NCBI GenBank assembly: GCA_019247695.1
Contig: JAFBAP010000047.1
Span: 1 to 47,172, forward strand
Source of the DNA: Verrucomicrobiota bacterium
GTDB lineage: Bacteria; Verrucomicrobiota; Verrucomicrobiia; Chthoniobacterales; JAFAMB01
DNA length: 47,172 bases
Direction of reading: 5' to 3'
Part shown: positions 1 through 8,488 of the stretch, in pieces
Layout of the letters: every line of letters begins with the position of its first letter
How positions within the stretch are numbered: position 1 is the stretch's first letter
The notes under the pieces: generated by a model
Database searches by the model: none
What the model saw: the letters and a program-made list of their open reading frames with translations, nothing else
Told to the model about the DNA's origin: nothing
Position numbers and translations under genes: made by a program

Positions 1-43
1 GTGGCGCGTGCCGGGTCTTGCTTGACGGTGGCAGAATTGCGGG

Positions 44-240
44 TCAGGTCGAGGGGTAAACGCTGGGCTATGTTCTCTTGGCCCTTCGGGCCGTAAGACG
101 GTCACGGCTGTCCCGCGCTGCCCTCAAACAATGTGGGTAAAGCTCAGGGATTCACCCTGGGCTATGTTCTACCGACCGCCCCTTCGGGTCTGAAAACCGC
201 TTTGTCGCCGGCGTCGAAGCTCGACGGCATAAGTGGGTTA
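44..240. repeat. two partial copies of a dispersed hairpin-rich repeat
   Basis: Two partial copies lie side by side. Around 55-110 there is 'GCTGGGCTATGTTCT' followed by 'GGCCCTTCGGGCC'. Around 135-215 there is 'CCCTGGGCTATGTTCT' followed by 'CCCCTTCGGGTCTGAAA'. The same modules recur at 8.3, 25.6, 30.9 and 37.2-37.4 kb, always between genes. No convincing gene lies in bases 1-260. Confidence 0.6.
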
Positions 241-260
241 ACTCACAGCAGGAACTTAAG

Positions 261-1043
261 TCAGGTGCCGACTGACTCTCGATCGAGGTCGGCGGCGTGT
301 TCCCGGGGCCGGGTTTCCGCTGCCTGGCGGATTAGTTTGATCGTTCCGTCACAATCTTCTACCAAGGCCGTGCAACTCTCTATCCAATCACCCGTGTTGT
401 AATACTCGGTTGCCCCGATCCTTCGTACCGTCGCCGTATGGAGGTGGCCGCAGATGACTCCATCCACCTTATAATCCTGCGCATAGCGGACAACCGCTTC
501 TTCAAAATTGCTGATGAATGTGGCGACGTTCCTTACCCGCCCTTTTACATAAGCGCTCAGCGACCAGGGCTCGAGTCCCAGCAGGCGCCTGCCCAGATTA
601 ACAATCCCGTTGCTTCGCAGCAGCACCGTATACCCGAAATCGCCCGCATGCCCTAGCCAGCCAAGGTTCTGCACCAGGGCATCGAGTTCGTGCCCGTGGA
701 ACACCAGAATGCGCCTGCCGTTGGCCGTGGTGTGAATCGCGTGTTTCTGCAGGGTGACGCTTCCATACGTGCCCAAATAGCCGGTCACGAATCCGTCGTG
801 ATTTCCGGGAATGTAAATAAGTTCGGTGCCCTTCCTGCCCTTGCGAAGGAGTTTTTGGATGACGTCGTTATGTTCCTGGGGCCAGAAAATCCCGCGCCGC
901 AATGCCAGGACATCGATGATGTCGCCGACGAGGTATAACCTGTCGAAGTCGTTTTCACGGAGAAAGTCCAGCAGCACACCGGCCTTGCTTCCTTTCATGC
1001 CGAGGTGAAAATCTGAAATCCAGCCGGTACGCCAATGGGCCAT
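261..1043 (-). CDS. COG2908 metallophosphoesterase (UDP-2,3-diacylglucosamine diphosphatase-like)
   Basis: This is a calcineurin-like metallophosphoesterase of the LpxH-related COG2908 group. Characterised relatives cleave the pyrophosphate of UDP-2,3-diacylglucosamine in lipid A synthesis; many members are untested. The metal-binding blocks appear in order: SDFHLG near the N-terminus, LVGDIID, IPGNHD, VFHGHE and ICGHLH, then the family-typical YYNTGDWIESCTALVE near the C-terminus. I chose the start at 1043 (MAHWRTGWISDFHLG) because relatives begin about ten residues before the SD-x-H motif. An in-frame ATG at 1079 is possible, and the frame stays open to 1298, but that would overlap the divergent gene. 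No strong Shine-Dalgarno is visible. The fold and family are secure; lipid A as the substrate is inferred. Confidence 0.85.
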   Translation of the reverse strand: MAHWRTGWISDFHLGMKGSKAGVLLDFLRENDFDRLYLVGDIIDVLALRRGIFWPQEHNDVIQKLLRKGRKGTELIYIPGNHDGFVTGYLGTYGSVTLQKHAIHTTANGRRILVFHGHELDALVQNLGWLGHAGDFGYTVLLRSNGIVNLGRRLLGLEPWSLSAYVKGRVRNVATFISNFEEAVVRYAQDYKVDGVICGHLHTATVRRIGATEYYNTGDWIESCTALVEDCDGTIKLIRQAAETRPREHAADLDRESVGT

Positions 1044-1215
1044 GCAATTTGTCCGGGTTACTCTTTGCACCGGCTTCATTTCATACCGCGGTGGTAATAG
1101 CAACCCGCCGATTGTTACAATTTCGACAGATACACCCGCGTCGTGGATAGATCGAATCGATAGACCGAATTCCGCGTGACTTTTCTTGACGTTTCCACCA
1201 TCATGCCGTTCCTGC

Positions 1216-1524
1216 ATGACCACGCTTCCGGAAGCGTCCCCAGTAAAGTCCCTGGCTGAAGAACTCGAAACCGTTCGCCTGCTCTGGCGCCAGTGCATCG
1301 AAACCTATGCGTCCGGCGTTGAAGCCACCCTCGACCAGGTTCAAGCCTCAGTCCGGGGCCAGCAAAGGGCGCGAAAACTTCCGGTCAGCAAGTTAGGGGA
1401 TCTGCGAGACATGCTCGCCATGTGCCGCGGCCTCAACCTGCGACCGGAAAAGGGTCGCCGTAAAGACCTCAAAAAGATCGAGACCCTGATCGAAGAACTC
1501 CGCCTCCTGACGGAGCAATGGTGA
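1216..1524 (+). CDS. small helical protein of unknown function
   Basis: This frame of about 102 residues is divergent from the phosphoesterase gene. I do not recognise the family. The product is hydrophilic and probably all-helical (SLAEELETVRLLW; a Lys/Arg-rich stretch with RKDLKKIETLIEELRLL near the end), with no signal peptide or membrane segment. The frame opens at a TTG at 1186, but the ATG at 1216 is a better start and leaves a divergent promoter gap of about 170 bases. Codon use and composition look like its neighbours. The frame may be real but has no motif support, and it could be a fortuitous open frame. Confidence 0.45.
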   Translation: MTTLPEASPVKSLAEELETVRLLWRQCIETYASGVEATLDQVQASVRGQQRARKLPVSKLGDLRDMLAMCRGLNLRPEKGRRKDLKKIETLIEELRLLTEQW

Positions 1525-1834
1525 GCCTTGCAGGCCGGCCTGGCCCGGTTGGTGGTCGGGTGCAGCCCTCTGGTTTGGCTGGCGCATCACCCGGGAGCGA
1601 AGATTTCGAGCCCCGGGAAGGCCGTTGCGTGCCCCCGAACCGTCGCTTGAACGCGTCCGCAACCGCGACGATAATGCCGCGGTGGTTTGTGACCGTACGC
1701 GCTTGAGGCAAGCCGGGACGGGATCAAGCGCGCGCTGGCCGCTGTTCCCCCCACGTTTGCGGACCGAAGCGCGAGGCCCTGCCACCCGGTCCGAAACAGG
1801 CTAAGCACTCAGACCCTTGTGCGGATTAAGTCCG
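1525..1834. other. intergenic stretch without recognised features
   Basis: GC-rich DNA between the small helical gene and the CHAD gene. Frames are open on both strands, but none has a recognisable motif and they shadow one another. No clear terminator or repeat was seen. Confidence 0.5.
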
Positions 1835-2758
1835 ATGAATTTACGACTAAAGCGCAGTGAGAATTTGAGACAGGGACTCCGGCGAATTGCCGAAGAACGG
1901 CTCCGGGAGGTATCGCAACTTGTAGGCAAAGACGGGCTCACGGCCGAGCCCGTGCACACAGCCCGAAAAACCATTAAGCACCTGAGGGCGACCTTGCGGC
2001 TCACGCGCGGAGCGCTCCCGGCCGAGGCACGCAAAGAGCGCAACCAGGTGTTGCGGGATTTTGCGGGCCGGCTCTCGGGGCCTCGCGATGCCGCGGTCAC
2101 GCTGGCTGCCTTTGAGAAAGCCTACCGTGAAAGCCTGGACGCCGGTCGGCGTCCGCGGGTCCGGCTCCGGTGGGTGGCGCAGGTGCGCCAGGCCTTGCGC
2201 GGCCAGGCCCACGCGCCGGTCAAGGCCGAAACCTACCGGGACGCGGCTGAAGGCGTGCAACGGTTGGCCGGCAACGTGTTGCCCTTTGAGGATGACACCC
2301 GGAAAGACGACTGGACCGATACGGTCGAAACCGGCCTGCGAAAGACTTACCGCCAGGGCCGCCAGCTTCTGGCCGACATCCAAAACACACCGGATGCACC
2401 CGACGCGCAGTGGCATGAACTGCGCAAACGCGTCAAGGATCTCGGGTACGAATTGGCGCTGATCAGGAAGGTTAAGGGCGTCAAGCCGCTGCTGGCGAAA
2501 CTTGACGAGGTCGGCGAAGCGCTCGGCGACGCGCGCGATCTGACCCTCCTGCGCGACTACCTGAACAAGGTGCCCGACAAACGTGAACTTACGTCCGAAG
2601 AACAACAAAGTTTCCGGCGCCTCCTGGCGCACATTGACCTCGAGCGCGGACAACTGCACCAGCGCGCGTTGAAGATTGCCCAGGGCGTATACCGGCGCGG
2701 AGGCAAAAAGTTCACCACGCGGCTGACGAAACGCTGGCGCTCCTGGTACACGGGGTAG
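1835..2758 (+). CDS. CHAD domain protein
   Basis: This protein of about 307 residues is a single CHAD (conserved histidine alpha-helical) domain. The family binds inorganic polyphosphate through a basic helical cavity and often locates to polyphosphate granules. Visible hallmarks are ARKTIKHLRATLRL and RNQVLRDFAGRLSGPRDAAV in the first half. The second half holds the matching repeat: WHELRKRVKDLGYEL, then VGEALGDARDLTLLRDYL. The many Arg, Lys and His residues fit polyanion binding. I prefer the ATG at 1835 (MNLRLKRSEN) over the slightly longer frame starting at 1817. It has no CYTH domain and no adjacent ppk gene, but a polyphosphate-using phosphotransferase lies at 13.5-15.0 kb. The domain assignment is firm; the cellular role is unproven. 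Confidence 0.85.
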   Translation: MNLRLKRSENLRQGLRRIAEERLREVSQLVGKDGLTAEPVHTARKTIKHLRATLRLTRGALPAEARKERNQVLRDFAGRLSGPRDAAVTLAAFEKAYRESLDAGRRPRVRLRWVAQVRQALRGQAHAPVKAETYRDAAEGVQRLAGNVLPFEDDTRKDDWTDTVETGLRKTYRQGRQLLADIQNTPDAPDAQWHELRKRVKDLGYELALIRKVKGVKPLLAKLDEVGEALGDARDLTLLRDYLNKVPDKRELTSEEQQSFRRLLAHIDLERGQLHQRALKIAQGVYRRGGKKFTTRLTKRWRSWYTG

Positions 2759-2919
2759 GGGCAACACCGATAGGTAAAGGGGCGGTGAAAGATCTCTGAC
2801 CACCCTCGCGGGGGGTGCTGTTCCTCACACACCTCCTGACTTTGGCTGGCCGCCAGGATGGCAAAACCGGCTCGTACACTTGCGACGGCAAAGGCTGCGG
2901 CGCACTTGGCTAACCGTCC

Positions 2920-3591
2920 ATGCATGCACTAATTATCGAGGACGATCCCAAAACCGCCGCGTTCCTCTGTGAGTCGCTCCGTGAAGCCGGATGGTTTCCG
3001 GATACGGCGCGAGACGGGCAGGAAGGTCTGCAAAAGGCCCTGGCTGGAGATTACGCCTTCATCCTGCTCGACGTCATGCTGCCGCGCGGCGACGGCTGGT
3101 CGGTCCTCACCTCGTTACGTGAGAAAGGCAAGGCGACCCCCGTGCTGTTTCTTACGGCGCGTGATGCCGTCGGCGATCGGGTGCGCGGGTTGGATCTGGG
3201 GGCGGATGATTACCTCGTAAAACCGTTTGCGCTTCCGGAACTGCTCGCGAGAATCCGTTCCATCCAGCGGCGCGGGCTCGAGCGCCCGCCGCTGAGCTTG
3301 CGGGTGGCTGACCTTGAAGTCGACCTGCTGAAGCACACGGCCAGCCGGGGCGGCGTTCCGTTGCATCTCACACCCAAGGAGTTTGCCCTTCTGGCGTTGA
3401 TGGCCCGCCATGCCGGCGAGGTTCTCGGACGCACGCAGATCGCCCGGCAGGTTTGGAAACTGGAGTTCGATGGCGGCTCAAACGTCGTGGACGTCGCGGT
3501 CACGCGTCTGCGGCGCAAGGTTGATCTGCCGTCCATGCGACCGCTGATCCGCTCGGTTTACGGGGTAGGCTATGTCCTTGAAGGCAGCTGA
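2920..3591 (+). CDS. OmpR/PhoB-family response regulator
   Basis: Two-component response regulator of 223 residues, with a receiver domain (about 1-118) and an OmpR-type winged-helix DNA-binding domain (about 128-222). Receiver residues are present: acidic pair D8/D9, phospho-acceptor D51 in LLDVMLPRGDGW, T79, and K101 in LVKPFALPE. The C-terminal half has the expected LTPKEFALLALMARHAGEVLGRTQIARQVW and the recognition-helix region VVDVAVTRLRRKVD. It overlaps the following kinase gene by 20 bases, so the two are translationally coupled. The closest general group is CusR/CopR-like regulators, which commonly respond to metals or envelope conditions. The true signal and regulon cannot be read here. 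The secreted phosphoesterase gene directly downstream of the pair is a plausible target. Confidence 0.9.
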   Translation: MHALIIEDDPKTAAFLCESLREAGWFPDTARDGQEGLQKALAGDYAFILLDVMLPRGDGWSVLTSLREKGKATPVLFLTARDAVGDRVRGLDLGADDYLVKPFALPELLARIRSIQRRGLERPPLSLRVADLEVDLLKHTASRGGVPLHLTPKEFALLALMARHAGEVLGRTQIARQVWKLEFDGGSNVVDVAVTRLRRKVDLPSMRPLIRSVYGVGYVLEGS

Positions 3592-5032
3592 ACCGGCTCC
3601 AGGCCCGGCGCGCAGCTGGTCGATCGTCTTTCGGCTCGCCCTGCTCTATAGCCTTTCTTCAGCGATTTCGTTCGGAGCCGTTGGCGCGTTCCTTTACCGC
3701 GCCTTGGGCGAGACCCTGGATTCCGAGGCGGGCACTGTGCTGGCCGACAAGGTCGCGGTCCTGCGCCAGATCGTCCGCGAACGTCCGCACCAGCGCGAGG
3801 CGTTGGAAGAGGAGGTCGAATGGGAAAGTGCCGCGCGCAAAAACTCGGCCTACTACGCACGCCTGCTTGACGCCGAAGGAACCGTGAAGCTCGCGTCTGC
3901 AGGGGCGGATGCCTTACTGCCGCCGGCATCCCGTTTCCCGGCCGCTGCACCGGTCGACCGCACCCTTGGCGCGACGGCCCGATGGCGCCGGGACGGTCAC
4001 GCGCTTCTCCTGACGTCGGCCATCGCGCAAACCCCCGACCACGAAACCTATGTTTACCAACTGGGTTTGGACGTGTCCGGCCAGGAACGTGTCCTCGCTG
4101 CGTTCCAGGAAAAGCTGCTGCTCGCCCTCTCGATTCTCACCGGCCTTTCGGCTTTTTTGGGAGCATTGATCGCACAGCGCGGAATCCGGCCGCTCGAGAA
4201 GATTACCCGCGCCGTGCAACGCGTCAGTGCGACCGCCCTTGGGGAACGCATCGGCACTACCGCCTGGCCGCGGGAGCTGATTCCCCTGGCGCAGGCATTT
4301 GATAACATGCTCGAACGCCTGGAGGATTCCTTCACCCGCCTTTCGCAGTTCTCTGCCGATCTGGCCCATGAATTCCGTACTCCCCTCCACAACCTTCTGG
4401 GTGAGGCACAGTGGGCGCTCGTCAAACCTCGCACCGCCGAGGATTACCGCCGCGTCGTGCAGTCCGGCTTGGAGGAGTGTGAACGTCTGGCACGGATGGT
4501 TGAAGGTATGCTCTTCCTTGCCCGCGCCGATCACGGGACCATCCCGTTGCGCTGGGCCGAGATCCCCGTTTCGGAGGTCGTGCAGGAGTTGCTGGACTTT
4601 TTCGAGCCGTGGGCTAACGAACGGGAAGTCACCCTGCGAGCGCAGGGAGACGCGAAACTGCAGGCCGACCCGGACCTGTTTCGCCGGCTTTTGTCCAACC
4701 TCACCGCGAACGCGGTCGAACACACGCCTTCAGGCGGGCAAGTCGAGGTCCGATGTGAAGACCAGGGAACCGTGGTGGCGCTGACGGTTCAGGACACCGG
4801 AGAGGGCATCGCGCCGGAACATTTGCCCAGGCTGTTTGATCGTTTCTACCGCATCGACGCAGCACGGGCTCATCGAAACGGAAGCGGCCTGGGCCTCGCC
4901 ATTTGTAAAAAGATCACCGAACTGCATGGCGGAACTATCTGTATCGAAAGCGTGCTCCGGCAGGGAACCGCCGTGCAGGTAGTTTTGCCCAAAAAACTCG
5001 CCACCCGGCACGCCCAAACGGTGCAATCATGA
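3572..5032 (+). CDS. membrane sensor histidine kinase (CusS-like class)
   Basis: Sensor kinase of 486 residues paired with the preceding regulator. Order of parts: a short cytoplasmic N-terminus, a first membrane helix about 20-42, a periplasmic sensor region of about 140 residues, a second helix about 182-201, then a HAMP linker. Next comes the dimerisation/phosphoacceptor region (SADLAHEFRTPLHN, phospho-His H266), then the ATPase domain. That domain has an N-box (NLTANAVEHTP), G1 (DTGEGIAPEHLPRLFDRFY) and G2 (GSGLGLAICKK). All catalytic boxes are intact. The sensor loop has no recognisable ligand domain, so the stimulus is unknown. The start overlaps the regulator's stop by 20 bases. The next gene begins 137 bases downstream on the same strand. 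Confidence 0.9.
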   Translation: MSLKAAEPAPGPARSWSIVFRLALLYSLSSAISFGAVGAFLYRALGETLDSEAGTVLADKVAVLRQIVRERPHQREALEEEVEWESAARKNSAYYARLLDAEGTVKLASAGADALLPPASRFPAAAPVDRTLGATARWRRDGHALLLTSAIAQTPDHETYVYQLGLDVSGQERVLAAFQEKLLLALSILTGLSAFLGALIAQRGIRPLEKITRAVQRVSATALGERIGTTAWPRELIPLAQAFDNMLERLEDSFTRLSQFSADLAHEFRTPLHNLLGEAQWALVKPRTAEDYRRVVQSGLEECERLARMVEGMLFLARADHGTIPLRWAEIPVSEVVQELLDFFEPWANEREVTLRAQGDAKLQADPDLFRRLLSNLTANAVEHTPSGGQVEVRCEDQGTVVALTVQDTGEGIAPEHLPRLFDRFYRIDAARAHRNGSGLGLAICKKITELHGGTICIESVLRQGTAVQVVLPKKLATRHAQTVQS

Positions 5033-5168
5033 CAATTCGGTTAATTTGTTACGACACTGTTAACTAACTTTCGTTGCCTCACCCGCCCTTTGGCCTTTAG
5101 TGCTGGCCTGATGGAATTCACCTGCCGTTCGACAGGTTGACTGCTTCAGCACCCTAAGGACTACCCCA

Positions 5169-8090
5169 ATGAAAATGAGGCCTTCATTTTGCGGCGCCGT
5201 GCATCCGGTTGCGGCGCAGGTTGCGGCCCTGCTGGTCGCACTCGGTTCTGCACTTTCAGCTTCGGCGCAGGATCAGAACGACAACGTTACCCCCGCCGGA
5301 CAGCTTCTCACCCCGACGGCTGCTCCGGGGTCCGCGTTCGAATACTTCAACCCCGAATTATCGAAGTACCCTGACTTCCGGCCGAGCGGTGGAGCCGCCA
5401 CGGTCCTCAGCCCTGACAAAAAGACGATGGTGATCGTCATTTCGGGGTACAACCTGTGGTATGACCCGACCGGTAAACAGGATCCCGCGGCCTCCACCGA
5501 GTACATTTTTGTCTACGACGTAAGCAGCGGCAAACCGGTTAAGAAACAGGTTATCCAGATTCCGAACACCTTTGTCGGCGCAGCGTTCGATCCCTCAGGA
5601 AACACCCTCTACGTCGGAGGTGGTAAAGACGACGACGTGCACATTTTCACGCGCTCGGATGACGGTACGTGGTCGGACACAGGCACGCCGGTCAGCCTTG
5701 GCCACAAGGGAATCAACGGCGTCACCCCAAGTGATGCGCCGCCGGAAACCGCGGGCCTGGCGGTCACTCCGGACGGCTCGCGACTGGTCGTCTGCAACCT
5801 GGAAAACGATTCCGTTTCGATCGTAGACCCGCACGCCGGCACGGTGGTTGGCGAGGTCGACCTGCGCCCCGGTAAGATCAATCCGGCTCAGCAAGGCGTG
5901 CCCGGCGGCGAGTACCCCTATGGCGTGGTGATCAAGGGCAATGACCTTGCGTACGTCTCCAGCCTCAGGGACCGCGAAATCGTGGCGGTCAGCCTGGGGA
6001 CACTGGGTGAGCAGCCGGCTGTCGTTGCCCGCATCAACGTCAAGGGTTCACCCAACTCGCTGCTGCTGAACCGGAACCAGACCCGTTTGTTCGTGACGGC
6101 GGACATGGAGGACGTGGTCAACGTCATTGACGCTAACACGAATTCCTTGCTGCACACCATCAGAACCACAGGTCCGGACTACGCGGTAGGCAACTTTCAA
6201 CCCTACAGGGGCAGCATCCCCAATAATCTGGCGCTCTCGCCCGACGAGAAAACGCTTTACGTGACCAACGCCGGCAACAACTCGCTCGCCGTCATCGACC
6301 TGAGCGCAAGACGCGTCACGGGCCTGATTCCTACCTCGTTCTGGCCCACGGCCGTCGCCACGAGCCAGGATGGCAACTTCCTGTTCGTGACCAATTGGAA
6401 GAGCCCCGCCGGTCCCAACCCGGAACATTTCACCAACCCGATAAACAGCAACGCGGCAAACCAGTACGTGTTGCAGTTGGACAAAGCCGGGCTGCTTACC
6501 ATTCCGCTGGTCACCGACCCGGGCACCCTGGATCAACTTACCCGCACCGTGGCCGCTAACAACGGCTATTCGGTGCAGCCGGACGCCAATGATCAGACAA
6601 TGATGGCCGGGCTCCGCAACCGGATAAAACACGTGATCTACATCGTCAAGGAGAACCGGACCTATGATCAGCTTCTCGGCGACCTGCCTGAAGGCAACGG
6701 CGACCCGTTCATCACCCAGTTCGGGTACGATGTGACGCCGAATTTCCACCGGCTCGTGACCGATTTTGTCCTCCTGGATAATTTCTACACCCCGGGCGAC
6801 GTCAGCGGCAACGGCTGGCCCTGGAGCACGGCGGGCCGGGAAACCGATTACGGCGTGAAGAGCATCACGGAAAACTACGCCGGCCGCGGATTCTCGTACG
6901 ATACCGAAGGTACTAACCGCGACGTCAATGTCGGTTACGCAAGATTGGACCGGCGTTTGCAAGCTGCGCCTTACCTGACGAATGACCCGGACATTCTCCC
7001 GGGTGCCGTCGACGTCGCCGCCCCTGACGGGCCGGAAGGTCAGAAAGGAAAAGGTTATCTCTGGGACGCAGCCCTGCGTGCAGGGCTGGCCATCCGCGAC
7101 TACGGCTTTTTCTGTGACCTGGTCCGTTACGGCACCACGTCGGGAAACACCGACATCAGCGCTTACCAGATCCCGCTCGAACGTAACCCGGCCTCGGTAA
7201 ACCTGCAGGTCGCCTTTCCCACCAAGCCGGCCTTGATCCGCAACTTCGACCCTTACTTCCGCAGCTTCGATACCGCCTTCCCGGATTTCTATCGTGAAGC
7301 CGAGTGGGAGCGCGAGTTTGCAGCCTTTGACCAGAACGGCAATTTGCCGCAGCTCAGCTTCGTGCGCCTCATGGAAGATCACATGGGCAACTTCAACCGT
7401 GCCCTCGACATGGTAAACACGCCGGAGAAACAGCAGGCGGACAACGATTATGCCGTCGCCCGGCTGGTCGACCGGGTTGCCCACAGCAGTTACAAAAACG
7501 ATACCCTCATCTTCATCTGCGAGGATGATTCCCAGGATGGTCCCGACCACGTCGACGCACATCGCTCGACGGCCTACGTCGTGGGGCCGTACGTAAAGCA
7601 TAACGCCCTCGTCTCGGACCGGTACAGCACGGTTAACCTGATCCGTACGATCGAAGACGTCCTCGGCCTCGAGCACCTGAACCTTTACACTGCGACGGCA
7701 CGCCCCATGACCTCGTGCTTCGACCTTAACCAGCAGGACTGGGACTTCGTCGCACAACCCTCTGCGTACCTCGTATTCGGCACGACCCTGCCCGTGCCTC
7801 AGAATCCGCCGGTTTCGGTATCAGGCGGAATTTCGACCCACGACGCGGCGTACTGGGCCGAAAAGACGAAAGACTTCGATTTCAGCCGGGAAGATAACCT
7901 CTTCGATCCGCAGCTGTTTAACCGGATCATCTGGGCCGGGCTCAAGGGAACGGCGCCCTACCCCGCGGCCCGGACCGGCCTCGACCTGCGCCGGAACCGG
8001 GAGAAACTGCTCGAACAGGCGGCAATTCTGTTCGACCTGGAAACCCATCTGCCGGGATTGGCAACTCAGACGCAGCAGTCCCGGAGGTAG
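5169..8090 (+). CDS. secreted YVTN/YncE-type beta-propeller fused to an alkaline-phosphatase-superfamily phosphoesterase
   Basis: This 973-residue exported protein has an N-terminal signal peptide (hydrophobic to about residue 34, SALSASAQDQ) and two modules. Residues about 60-440 form a seven-bladed-type propeller with YVTN-like repeats (LAVTPDGSRLVVCNLENDSVSIVD; LALSPDEKTLYVTNAGNNSLAVIDL). Residues about 488-880 match the PF04185-type phosphoesterase family (phospholipase C/acid phosphatase). They carry HVIYIVKENRTYDQLLGD near 490 and the metal-site block FICEDDSQDGPDHVDAHRS near 785. Such fusions are usually annotated as bifunctional propeller/phosphoesterase. The likely role is extracytoplasmic release of phosphate or cleavage of phosphodiesters; the substrate is unknown. 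It lies downstream of the two-component pair and convergent with a TonB receptor gene. Confidence 0.85.
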   Translation: MKMRPSFCGAVHPVAAQVAALLVALGSALSASAQDQNDNVTPAGQLLTPTAAPGSAFEYFNPELSKYPDFRPSGGAATVLSPDKKTMVIVISGYNLWYDPTGKQDPAASTEYIFVYDVSSGKPVKKQVIQIPNTFVGAAFDPSGNTLYVGGGKDDDVHIFTRSDDGTWSDTGTPVSLGHKGINGVTPSDAPPETAGLAVTPDGSRLVVCNLENDSVSIVDPHAGTVVGEVDLRPGKINPAQQGVPGGEYPYGVVIKGNDLAYVSSLRDREIVAVSLGTLGEQPAVVARINVKGSPNSLLLNRNQTRLFVTADMEDVVNVIDANTNSLLHTIRTTGPDYAVGNFQPYRGSIPNNLALSPDEKTLYVTNAGNNSLAVIDLSARRVTGLIPTSFWPTAVATSQDGNFLFVTNWKSPAGPNPEHFTNPINSNAANQYVLQLDKAGLLTIPLVTDPGTLDQLTRTVAANNGYSVQPDANDQTMMAGLRNRIKHVIYIVKENRTYDQLLGDLPEGNGDPFITQFGYDVTPNFHRLVTDFVLLDNFYTPGDVSGNGWPWSTAGRETDYGVKSITENYAGRGFSYDTEGTNRDVNVGYARLDRRLQAAPYLTNDPDILPGAVDVAAPDGPEGQKGKGYLWDAALRAGLAIRDYGFFCDLVRYGTTSGNTDISAYQIPLERNPASVNLQVAFPTKPALIRNFDPYFRSFDTAFPDFYREAEWEREFAAFDQNGNLPQLSFVRLMEDHMGNFNRALDMVNTPEKQQADNDYAVARLVDRVAHSSYKNDTLIFICEDDSQDGPDHVDAHRSTAYVVGPYVKHNALVSDRYSTVNLIRTIEDVLGLEHLNLYTATARPMTSCFDLNQQDWDFVAQPSAYLVFGTTLPVPQNPPVSVSGGISTHDAAYWAEKTKDFDFSREDNLFDPQLFNRIIWAGLKGTAPYPAARTGLDLRRNREKLLEQAAILFDLETHLPGLATQTQQSRR

Positions 8091-8178
8091 TCTGAGCCGT
8101 GGTTTGGGGGGGGAACCGCTCGGGTATATCCGCCGGAAACGCACCTGCCCGGGCGTCCCCCTCGTACGGAAGGTCTGT

Positions 8179-8410
8179 TACCATTTCGACGGCTATGGAG
8201 GTAGAATTTTTGTCTTCCTTCCCAGGCCATGCCGGCGTTACACCTATTAGACCGTATCAACGGTCCAGGCCCAGCGGGCCGGCAGACGGTTTGATGGCCT
8301 GAAGGGCCAAAGGAACTTAGCCCAGGGGGTAAAGCCCTGGGCTATGTTCCAGCGCCCCTTCGGGGCTGAAACCCGGTCGAAATGTTACCCGGATAATCGT
8401 CTAAATGGTA
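8179..8410. repeat. complete copy of a MITE-like intergenic element
   Basis: This 232-base non-coding element has imperfect terminal inverted repeats: TACCATTTCGACGGCTATGG at the left end and, as reverse complement of the right end, TACCATTTAGACGATTATCC. About 23 of the outer 33 bases agree. Inside are a perfect hairpin, AGCCCAGGG (8319-8327) with CCCTGGGCT (8335-8343), and a GCCCCTTCGGGGC hairpin. Partial copies occur at 1-240, 25.56-25.65, 30.83-30.97 and 37.13-37.47 kb. It encodes no protein, so it would be non-autonomous if mobile. No target-site duplication could be assigned with confidence. Confidence 0.6.
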
Positions 8411-8488
8411 TGTCTATACGGATTGCGGGTCAAACGGATCGCTTTCAGCCGGTGGGAAGTTCACGTTTTGATCCGCAACCGGTATGTT

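Noticed and set aside
1847-2803. 318-codon minus-strand frame over the CHAD gene
   Set aside because: The plus strand encodes clear CHAD motifs; the opposite product matches nothing.
6048-7757. Long open frame (569 codons) on the minus strand opposite the phosphoesterase gene
   Set aside because: It lies wholly inside a gene with clear family motifs and its product has no recognisable domain; high-GC third positions keep the opposite frame open.
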